Shown: positions 1 through 9,300 of the stretch, piece by piece
Position numbering within the stretch: the first letter of the stretch is position 1
How the letters are laid out: each line of letters begins with the position of its first letter
Source of the DNA: Phoronis ovalis
Taxonomy: Eukaryota; Phoronida; Phoronidae
Assembly (NCBI GenBank): GCA_028565635.1
Contig: JAOXYB010054145.1
Span: 1 to 11,340 of the forward strand
Length of the DNA: 11,340 bases
Reading direction: 5' to 3'
Translations under genes and position numbers: made by a program
Notes under the pieces: generated by a model
The model's database searches: none
Told to the model about the DNA's origin: nothing
Seen by the model: only the letters and a program-made list of their open reading frames with translations

Positions 1-160
1 TAAGGAGATGAATGTATCTGTACACATGGAATTGAAAATCTTCTTGGAATTACAAAGATGTCAAAAACTCATTATTGAGATTATACACTTCAATGCTTTA
101 CCAAATGTTGTATACTGGCAGGAAAACATTTTAACTGACATCACATATCTAAAGAAGCAG
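1..160 (+). CDS. Partial internal exon of an unrecognised plus-strand gene
   Basis: The stretch is open from base 2 to base 160 (53 codons) and ends in a splice donor, AAGCAG then GTACTA, in phase 0. The peptide starts KEMNVSVHMELK and ends LTDITYLKKQ. It looks helical and amphipathic, with no motif I can assign. The exon is cut by the left window edge, so its true start is unknown. Support comes from the next acceptor at 597-598, also phase 0, where a short exon reads to a stop. The frame stops 15 bases past the donor, as expected if the boundary is real. An open run of this length can arise by chance in AT-rich DNA, so confidence is moderate. Confidence 0.45.
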
Positions 161-598
161 GTACTATATATATAAGATGTAACAGCAGACAGCAAGTGAA
201 ATATAACATACTAGCTTATTGATCAAAAGCTTATCCCTGCCTGGTCAACAAGGATTGTAATCACAATTATTACAGCTAAGCCCAGAAATTAGATAAGGTA
301 CCGAACAGTAAGGAAGTACAACAAAATTAATTTTACCAGAGTAATTTTTAAGGGGTCGTATACTAGGTAGTTGTAAGAAATAGCTACCGGAAATCCACAC
401 ACCCCCAATATGTCAATTGTTGTAGCACTATCCACCAGTAATGCAGTATTATTTGGTATGGTTCTAATGTCGAATAGTTAAAGTACCGAATCGAATTACT
501 CTAAATGTTTATAATCAGCATTTTATGCAAAACAAATACCTGGAAAGTGTGATGAGCCTATTGCATTTTAGACTAATTTTTATTAATAAAATTTACAG

Positions 599-658
599 TC
601 GTGGCTGCATGAGGATGATCTGTTCAGCGATTCTAGAATTCCACATGTCATAATCTAG
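599..658 (+). CDS. Candidate last exon of the plus-strand gene
   Basis: An acceptor (AATTTTTATTAATAAAATTTACAG, AG at 597-598) is followed by 19 sense codons and a TAG stop at 656-658. Joined in phase 0 to the exon ending at 160, it continues the protein as KKQ-SWLHEDDLFSD and ends IPHVII. The hydrophilic composition and good acceptor argue for a true terminal exon. No canonical AATAAA follows closely; an ATTAAA at about 674 is the nearest weak candidate. Function is unknown. The gene would run head-on into the minus-strand gene whose exon ends at 1127. Confidence 0.42.
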   Translation, partial: SWLHEDDLFSDSRIPHVII

Positions 659-1126
659 AGGCAGGAATTGGGATGATTAAATTGTCACTTTAAACAGTTG
701 TATGAGGGATGTTACTTCATACATGTGCTTCTAAGAGTTGCCATTTTGGCAGAATTTTGCATAAATAACGCTTAAATTTTAAAAATATAAGAAATAACGT
801 TTTAAAAATTAATAGGATTGCAACTACATGTACATTTAATTGTCCGTAGTCGAATTATATGAGATTCTTAATTTCTGCTAACCCTGGTTTCGTGAAATTT
901 TTATTTATAAAAATGGGCTTACAGACAGGCAAAAATGCATGTAACAGTAGCGCCCTCTGCACTACCTATATGCCACCTTTAACGGTTATCAGCTTAATAC
1001 TTCAGTAAAACTTTTAATGTGTCAGTATTTCCATTCAATGCTGTACACATTATAGCTGTCTTACCCGAATGTGGCCAAAAAATGAAAATGATTATGGTAC
1101 AGTATCACTATATAAATGCATCTCAC
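659..1126. other. Convergent non-coding interval
   Basis: An AT-rich stretch lies between the stop of the plus-strand gene and the donor side of the minus-strand exon 1127-1310. I see no exon, RNA gene or clear repeat. It probably holds the 3' UTR of the plus-strand gene and part of an intron of the minus-strand gene. Confidence 0.4.
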
Positions 1127-1310
1127 CTCATATCTCTCATTGACATCACCTCCGTTTTTGATTTGACATAGTGCACTGATTATCTTGCTATAGTAGCGTA
1201 TTATATCAAAGTTATTAAGAAAACCATAGCTTCCTACACAAATAAAACCATATGTTCCACACAGTTCCATCAGATCAGGTATATTTGATATGGGATCCAG
1301 TTCTGCATCA
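1127..1310 (-). CDS. Internal exon of an unrecognised minus-strand gene
   Basis: On the minus strand, an acceptor ATTTTGCAG (AG at 1312-1311) and a donor TATGAG then GTGAGA (GT at 1126-1125) frame 184 bases. The entry is phase 2 and the exit phase 0. The peptide begins DAELDPISNIPDLMELCGTY and ends GGDVNERYE, with regularly spaced hydrophobic and aromatic residues typical of a folded helical region. The entry phase matches the exit phase of exon 1676-1973, the shared codon becoming AGT (Ser). I do not recognise the domain. The gene continues past the donor toward lower coordinates, where I could not identify the next exon. Confidence 0.62.
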
Positions 1311-1523
1311 CTGCAAAATATAAAATTTAAGGTTTTAGGCAGTCTGAGTAAATCCATCTGTTAGTCTTACACCTTCTCAGCCAGTCTCAATGAATCCATC
1401 CATTAGCGTTCTGACCCTTCTGTAGCTAACGCCTGGGCTTAACCATAGTCAATTTTTAATTGTTTGTTATCTCCAAAAGCAGAAGAATAATAATGCCTTT
1501 ATTTACATTACATACATACATAA

Positions 1524-1542
1524 ACACACACACACACACACA
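1524..1542. repeat. (AC)n microsatellite
   Basis: Nineteen bases of pure AC repeat follow a short run of ACAT units. It lies in the inferred intron between exons 1127-1310 and 1676-1973. Pure dinucleotide tracts of this kind are often length-polymorphic. Confidence 0.9.
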
Positions 1543-1675
1543 TGATTTGAAATGTTTGATAGTTAGTTTTTGCAAAACTGAATATCCCAAAGAAAACTGT
1601 CCTTCAAATCATGTATTCAGAAGGTTACTGATGCATGCAAGAGACCGTATGTACGCAAAACAATTATATATGTAC

Positions 1676-1973
1676 CTAATTGTCTCCCTACACGACTCGA
1701 TGATTTTACCCAAGTCAACTTCATCACTCTCCTCGTGTAGTGCACGTATCATCCGATTGTGCAAAAGAACAAATTCAAAATGTGGTCTGTTAGTTTCATC
1801 CATTTCAGGGGCAGCCTCAATCACAGGTAACGAGACCCTTCTGTCCTCTTTCCTAGCATCTAAGCCTGCTGCTCTCTCAGATTCGTCCCCCATGCATGAC
1901 ATGGAGACACTTTCCTCCGTAACGTCATTACGATTTAATACTGTTGCCTCAGATCCATGCTTAATCAGATACC
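1676..1973 (-). CDS. Ankyrin-like half repeat plus acidic linker exon
   Basis: The minus-strand acceptor is AACATTGTAG (AG at 1975-1974) and the donor is ACAATTAG then GTACAT (GT at 1675-1674). The 298-base exon enters in phase 1 and leaves in phase 2. The peptide opens with YLIKHGSEATVLNRND, which fits the second helix and loop of an ankyrin repeat, so the first half should sit on an upstream exon. A charged stretch follows (SMSCMGDESERAAGLDARKE and on), then a helical region around FEFVLLHNRMIRALHEESDE that continues into exon 1127-1310. I found no convincing upstream exon between 1974 and 3120. The exon could belong to a separate ankyrin-type gene, or be an alternative 3' exon of the Roco gene, whose donors are all phase 1. 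Confidence 0.6.
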
Positions 1974-2872
1974 CTACAATGTTTACACAATAAACAACAA
2001 TTGCACTATATACAGAGACAAGAGAAACTAATATTTGTACTTACACTGAGAAAATAAATGTGCCAATTTTTAGAACGTTGAGATATCAACATAATTGCAA
2101 TTGTATTTTCTTGCATTATTAAACTTTAATGCTCTTATGCTCTTCGTGTATATCATTTATTTAATTTTTCAGTGTTATTGCTTTACCCACACCTAATATC
2201 AAATGTTAATGACATTTTGCTTATTAGAATACTGAATACAAGTTTTATGCCTTTTCAGTAGTTTTATTGTTCATTGCGAAATTTCAGTAGTTTGCTTTTT
2301 AATCTTTTCGTTGAAAGAAACATTTTTTAACATTAATTATGTCAATTGTTTCAAACAGTTTCTGTCTCAATTCAAATGCATTACAGGACGTGGCTGCGTC
2401 GTGACTGAGGTGTGTAATACAATTTTTAATTCATATTTATTCTTTTTGCTGCAAATATTATAATTCTAAGAACACACCTGTATTGAGCTGTACCAAAAAT
2501 GGCACCCATCTTTGATTTTTCAGATAAAAAATTTAAAAATATACTTCAATCAGTGTTAAAACGTTTCTTGACATTTCTGAGAAACAAAAAAAATCATCCA
2601 ACAATATTAAATATCGGAATATAACCATTATCAGTAGTATAAACCCGATACAGGCTTTTAACTTCAAAAATACTATGATTTACAAAAAGCTTTAAAAATG
2701 CAAGCACTTTTGAAAAATGGTAATAATGTCATCATGATGATAATATTCCTATTTAGAAAAGAATTACATTTATTTGTTTCCAGTTTGGAAAATATCCTTT
2801 TATTTCTGGTCACCCTGTATTGTCAAGGACATAATATGACAACTAAACATTCAAAGGCAAGGTTTTAGTACG
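1974..2872. other. AT-rich non-coding interval
   Basis: No exon, RNA gene or clear repeat can be supported here. A phase-0 minus-strand ATG reading to a donor-like GTAAGT at about 2045-2040 does not match the phase-1 acceptor at 1975. A short open stretch at about 2295-2415 on the minus strand lacks good splice borders. The interval holds either the spacer between the Roco gene and the ankyrin-like exons or an intron joining them. Confidence 0.35.
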
Positions 2873-2878
2873 TTTATT
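2873..2878 (-). terminator. Candidate poly(A) signal of the Roco gene
   Basis: AATAAA on the minus strand (TTTATT on the plus strand) lies about 245 bases beyond the TAG stop at 3121. It would give a 3' UTR of ordinary length. Another AATAAA occurs about 100 bases further on. This is a hexamer match only. Confidence 0.35.
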
Positions 2879-3120
2879 TTGTTCTGACAAAGATAAGATT
2901 ACCACGGGAAAGTTTAATTTATCTTATACCTGCTGGCTAGATAGATATAAGGCATTATGTGTTTCAGTCAATAAAACACATTTAAAAAGTTTAATGAAAA
3001 ATCAAATTTAAATTTACTCCTACATTGCACAATACTGATTGAAGACCCTTCGCCAGTCCTGTCTGACTAGAAAACGGTCATCTGATTAATAACATTTAGT
3101 AAGTGTTGAAATAAAGAAAA

Positions 3121-3383
3121 CTATTCTGCACCTGACAAGTAGTTATGAACTATGTCTTTTCTATAGCATTTCTCCAAGGCACCTTTTAACTGCTGTATCC
3201 AATCAGCAGGATCAACCATTTCTTCCACCCACTTGCATAACATTGTTAAGTTTCGCGGCCTACCAGTACTGGAGTATCGATAATCTTCAGCAAACATGTC
3301 AAGCTCACTTGTTTCAAATCCTAAGCAACTCCCTAGAGTTCGCCATTCATCTCCAAGATCGCGAGCAATGTCGGCTAGAACAG
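3121..3383 (-). CDS. Second Death domain exon with the stop codon
   Basis: The acceptor is TATTGGTTTCAG (AG at 3385-3384), and the exon runs in phase 1 for 86 codons to TAG at 3123-3121. The Death-domain pattern is clear: LADIARDLGDEWRTLGSCLG, a loop with SELDMFAEDY, then MLCKWVEEM and LKGALEKCYRKDIVHNYL. It aligns with the domain at 4957-5226 over its whole length, but only the core positions are shared, so the duplication is not recent. A weak phase-1 donor (TCAG then GTGCAG) lies just before the stop and could in principle extend the protein. Confidence 0.85.
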
Positions 3384-6300
3384 CTGAAACCAATACAGAA
3401 ACTTTAATTTACACGCAAAACCTTATTTTTATGGCTTTATGTAGTACACCAAAATATTTTTTCACATGTTTCATGCTTAGATAAAGCATTTGGTAATGTA
3501 GCTTGCAAGGCCATTTCTGTTCCCCACCCACCAGCAAGTTGAATTTTTTAAATTTACCAGCCAGCTAAAAATGCGGAAGAACTCTATCTGCCAGCTGAAT
3601 TTTGCAAAAAAACGTTGCTGTCTTATTGGGTTTCGTGCTTAAATGAATCATTTAGCGGAGTTAATGTGGAGAATCAGATCTGTTCCCCATTACCAGCTGG
3701 ATGAACTCTTTAAGGTTTGCCAGCCAGCCAGACTCGTCTGAGGAACAGATATTATGGGGAACAGACTCAGTGGGTGCTTCCGTCAAAAGATGTTATATTT
3801 AGTATATAACCTTATCTAATAATAATAATAACATAGGGTAACATAACGATAACACATATTCTGGTAGAAGACTAGTCAAACTGTTGCAGCAGCTCGGTTT
3901 GTACAGAGATCAGAGAATCCTCATCTGCCATTATATTCATACTGTATTACGTATCATACTCTGGTTAACAATTCTGCATTCAGGATCTGCTTTTTCTTCA
4001 TCATGGTGCATCTGTTGTTCACTCAGATCTGTAAAATAAATGAATAGTAACGAGAATATCAAAACTCGATCCTGCCCATTTTTTATTGAAAAAATGCGTA
4101 CTAGTAATTATCAGTACCAATTATTTGCATATAATGATGATATTCAGTTCATATAAAAAATAAACTATTTTGAATTCATTGACAGAATTGCAACACAAAA
4201 TAAATCATGATTTGAGTTATGCAATCCTCGTTTTGAATTGCAAATTTATTCCTTTTACTAGTAGTTCAGATTATTTAGCTAAGGGTTCACACGTCCCAAA
4301 TAACTCACCGTCAGAAAAGTAGATTACCCATCTGTTATAAAGGGGAAAAATTCTCTTTGTGACCATTGCGCTAAAAATTTCTACCCTTTTTGGAACCTTC
4401 TTGTCCAATAATACTAGTGATATATGAGTGATGAACTAAGTTGCTAATCATGGGCTATACAACATCATCAAGCGAGAAATCTACACTGGCTCCCAGACAT
4501 ATTCAAGATGATGAAACAGACTAGAACCACTGTTTTCTTGAGTGTATTTTTCAAAATAAAGATTATTAAAATTATTAAGAATTATACACTATTTCGTTTT
4601 TGGGACCAGCAAACTCATTAGTTTTATTTCAAGACAAAATGGTTATCATTGCTTAAATTTTTTAACTATTTTATACCCTTTTCAGGGCATTCTGGGACTT
4701 TGGTGCCCAGTCTAAAAGCTGAACAATATACTACAGCCTTGCTTTTTGTAATGCACTTCTGTATTCCGACTGTCACCCCCTAGGACCCTGTCCTATAATA
4801 ATTATATTTAACGGGACAGTAGACATTTATTAAACAAGTTGCAAACTATTTTGAAAAGTTCCTCAACCTTTTACACAATAAGGCTTGTCAAATATGAATT
4901 ATAAACTTTTATACCCGAATTATAAACTTTTTATACCTGCCCAATACTAGACATACCTTCAGTGCTGATTCCTAGTACTTCTACCAAATCCGATCTCTTA
5001 CATTTGTCAAAGGCCCTCTTGAGATGCCGCAGCTGTTCTTTGTTTTGGCAGCTTTCTAGCCAACTCAGTAACATGGCATGGTTTCTGTTATTACTTTGCT
5101 TCGGGCTGTCATTGTCTAGTTTATCCAGATATGATTTACTGATGTCGAGATATATACCAATAAACATCCAGTCCTCCCCAAGCTTATTGGCTATACGACT
5201 CAGCTTATCATTTTCTATAATCAAGTCTAAAGAAAACCATTCCCGTTATAGTCAAGCAAATTAAGGTGTGCATATTATGTACATTTTGTTTTGCTCCTGA
5301 GACACAATGAGCTGTACCACTACATGTTTTAAAAAAAGATGATATTCTGTTACAAGCCATGACGTTATAATATTGTTTGATTTTGATCACATAACCTGAC
5401 AAGAAGCTTTTTTGTATTAAGCCACCATATCTTTGCAGTTGATCAAATGTTCATAATATTCAAGAAACGGTCTAAAAAGTGAACCACGTACTGTAGACAG
5501 ATTTCTATAGGACATAATAAATTGTCGGTGTGCAGTACACAAACGCGCATGCAATTTAGCAACATGTTTAAGATAAAAACCAATACAAATTGGATGTCTT
5601 ACCTTTTGTCATCGTAATCATACAACCGTATTTTTGAACAAACTTCTCTACTTCTTTAATCTGTTCTTCAGTAACTGTAAGCATAGTATACAAGGAGTGT
5701 CTCGGCTGAACATCTGATTTGGATATTAGGGAAATTTACGTGGTTCTTAAATAACTTAGACAAATAATAAACTGTACTGTACTGTAATGATGTACACATA
5801 CTGTTTATTGCAATGCACTCTAGTTTTAGCTTCGCGATTACTTGATCAAGTATAGTACTTATGGCTAGTTTTTGCAAAAGTTTGTCAAAGTTTAAGGTCA
5901 CAGAGGATAGAAAATGATATTTTTTCTGCAAATATTAAGTTGGAAATAACTTCGTTTTTTACGACCATAAGCTACATGCTTAGAACAAAACCTGGTTAAT
6001 TAAGGGCAGACATAAAATACAGTTTTGATACAATTTTTAACACACATTTAAAACTTCTACAGTTTCTAACAGAGTGCCTATTATGGCCAAGATACTTTTA
6101 CCCTTACCTGGACGTCATCCATGTTTTAAATTATTGATATGTACTTTTTAATTTGATGACAGTCATAAGATTATTGCGCAAAACTTACCCTGCTCACTGT
6201 CCATTATAAGGGAAGCAGGAATCACAGACTTGGGATCGCCAGGGCACGTGGCTTCTATTCTAGTTCCACACTCATTTGTAAACTTTTTAAATGTCTTCTG

Positions 6301-9300
6301 CGTTGTAGTACCTTTCATAACGCAATGTGGACAAAGTAAACAGACACCAAAAACTAAACCAGGCCACTCCACTGTTAATTTATTAGATATCTTGCTATTT
6401 AAGACTTTCAATAACTTCCAACATGCAGACAAGTTCCTAGGCTTAGCACGGAAAGAAAGGAGCATGGCGTGGCCATCAGAATGCGTAGCAGAATGCTCTA
6501 CCTTCGCCCGTACCCCATCATGTATAGAAACAGACATATCTTTCCAATGAGCACATGCATCAGGATGGTTAGAATCAACAAGTTGTTGCAGTGTAACCAA
6601 CATAATATCAGATAATTGAGAAGGATAATATCTACCAAACTTGTACTTGAGAATTATAAGAAATTCACCTTTGTATTCTGGCCACCAATTCTGAAGTTCC
6701 TTAGTGGTTTTCAGTTTGTTTAAGTACCAAGGAAACAAAAAATTCCTTGTCTTGTCTTCTGAACATTCAACTTCATAACACAAATCAAATGAAAGCAGCA
6801 GTTCCATTATTGTGTTAAGTTCATTATCAAAACCAATAGCTTTTAGGAGCCATTTAAGAAATTTCTCCCCTATAACTCCTCTTTCAATAAAATTGTCTAC
6901 TCTTCTTTCAATAAAATTGTCTACGACAATCTCGTCATCATCCTCATCAAGGTGAATATTTGTATTTGTATCACGTAGACGTTGTGATAAACCGTGATCA
7001 AAGAGAACTTTAAACGTTTCAACAAGAAAGTTAACATTGTGAAATATCTTATCTGGAAATTCGTCAATTTTTGTCTGGTCTCTGTCTCCAAAGTACAAAA
7101 TCTGACCTGCATCCCTCAAGTACTCCAAGATTGCTTTTATAACATTCCTGTCCATATTAAATTCTTTTTGAATGTCGACAATGATTGTTTCAGAAAGAAA
7201 AGTATGATTATCTCTTAATTCTTGACTTAAGAGTTTGTCTACAAATTTACTCCATTCGCCAGGAAGAGTAACCTTGGAGGCTTCTGCAGATGCAATGACG
7301 AGTGATCGTAGTTTGTCGAAACCCTCAAATGTTTCACAATCAACAAAGTGTACTTGCGATTCAACTTTTAGACATTCGGGTCTCATTAACCAAAGCAAGT
7401 GTCCATATGCCAGTGTTTGATCTTCTCCATCTTTTTTCATTTTCTTTTCCACTCTTTCTAAATACCTAATTCTCTCATCTCGCAGTTTTTCGACTTTTGT
7501 CTTAATTTCTTTTCTAATGCTGTCTTTACGGTCTCCCGTTATTGCATCACTGTGTGTTGCAACTAGATGGATTGAGGCGGTTGGTGCCCACAGCTGTAAA
7601 TTTTGAATCCAGTCTCCAATTAATTTATTGAAGTTGTCCGGGCTATATTTGCAGGCATCAAAAACTATTAAAACAATACCTTTCGGGGTAAGAAAATATC
7701 TGTGTATTATTTTATATGAATCATGTCCTCCAAAATCAATCATTTGGATAACTAGCCCTTCTTTTTCAAGTTTCCATGGTGTAGAATCAAGCACCCTTGT
7801 TCGATCATCAATGCCACATGCAAAGGGAGCATCCGAGATAAGAGCGTGCGTGACACATGTTTTGCCTGCCCGTACCTCACCAAGCACAAAACATTTTTGT
7901 TGTCCCATGTCACTTCCAGGATCGAATTGCAAAGCGTTAAGATACAAAAATATGCCATCTATGCCTTGGCTATCACAAAGAGCCTGCGGTGGCTGGATTA
8001 GATTGTTACCTTTAACAACCAACTTTGTTAGCTTCTCTGATTTTGCAAGCGTTGTTGGTAAGCGAGCAATATTGTTGTTTTCCAAGCCCAGCTCTATCAA
8101 CGTTTTGAATCCGTTTCTAATATCTGGAAAAAGTTTAATTTTATTGTTGTCTGCCCTCAGAATGCACAAGTTGTCTAACTGGTCTATCTTGTCTGGAATA
8201 CGTTCCAATAAGTTTTTCCTTACATCTAGTTCTCGTAGATCCTTCATTTCTGTTATTGATTCAGGTAAACTCTTTATTTTGTTGCCACACAGTGACACTT
8301 TTGCTAATTTCTGGAGTCTACCAATTTTAAAGGGTAATTTTTCAATCCTGTTAAAGTGTGCTTCAAGAATGGTGAGGTTTTCAAGCCCATCAATATTCTC
8401 TGGTAACTCTGTGACTAAGTTATCAATGATATCAAGCTCTATAACACACTGTAACTTTGTTATCGACTCTGGCAAACATTTGATTTTATTGTGACGCATC
8501 TTTAGGTACTTCAGCTTTCTCAGGTTTCCAATCGTATCTGGTATCATTTCAATTATGTTTCCACCTACATTAAGGTTGGTAAGGTTCTTAAGGTTACCAA
8601 TATCTTTTGGAAGCGTAGCGATTTCATTTGCTTTGATATCAAGATCTTTTAAATTCCGTAAATCTGTCAACCTTGGTGGAAGACATTTTATCTCATTCCA
8701 TTGCAGATTAAGAGTTTCTAATGCATGCATTTTGTCGATATCTTCATTAATTTCCTTGAGATAATTATATCCAAGATCAAGATGCTCAAGGTTATGTAAT
8801 TCTGAAATAGACTTTGGGAAGATTTTCAATTTATTGTCAGCGAGGCAGCAGATTTTAAGATTTGTTAGTTCATTTACGTTGTCTAGATTGATATTTTCAT
8901 TATCATAAACATATAATGTTTCCAATTGCTTCATTCTTGTCACACCTGCCGGTATCTCCGTCAGCCCAAGTCCCCCAAGGTCTAGTGTTGTTAGACCAGG
9001 CCATTGTCTTTGAACAGTATTCTTGTCCTTATCTAACTTTAAACACTGAGACTTGTTTTTGAATGGATTGTTTCCCAGGCAAAGTATTTTTAGTTCAGTT
9101 AGACTGTCAAGTACTGAAGGAATATGATCAAATTGATTATCGTTAATACTTAAGCACTTTAAGCTAGCCAATCCCTTAATATCATCTGAGATGTCGGTTA
9201 ATCTGTTCCCGGAGAGATCTAAAGCTTCCAAATCCTTCAGCCTCCAGACATTTTGGGGTATTTCAGTTAGCCCTCGGTTTGATAAATCTAAGGTGTTGTA

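Noticed and set aside
2295-2415. Minus-strand open stretch of about 40 codons containing CNAFELRQKLFETID
   Set aside because: An acceptor-like CCTCAG exists but there is no good donor, and the phase does not connect to the exon at 1973.
2800-2822. ACAGGGTGACCAG on the minus strand as a DNA transposon end
   Set aside because: It resembles ends of some mariner-type elements, but no inverted partner was found nearby.
5208-5402. Minus-strand 64-codon open frame overlapping the first Death exon
   Set aside because: It reads in a different frame from the Death domain and covers intron sequence; no independent support.
5668-5931. Minus-strand open frame of 87 codons
   Set aside because: It lies in the intron upstream of the 5603-5674 linker exon, has intron-like composition and no domain pattern.
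6090-6140. Minus-strand ATG-GAT-GAC-GTC-CAG followed by GTAAGG as an extra exon
   Set aside because: The donor is good, but stops occur in the frames that would keep phase 1 with neighbours, and no acceptor fits. An alternative first exon in phase 0 has no matching partner here.
6163-6188. CAIIL at the end of the unspliced giant frame as a prenylation box
   Set aside because: The cysteine is five residues from the end, not four, and the sequence lies beyond a strong GTAAGT donor, so it is intron.
7628-8494. Long plus-strand open frame opposite the Roco exon
   Set aside because: It is antisense to the LRR and Roc region. The minus-strand frame shows real repeats and GTPase motifs, whereas the plus-strand peptide is serine/leucine-rich shadow sequence.
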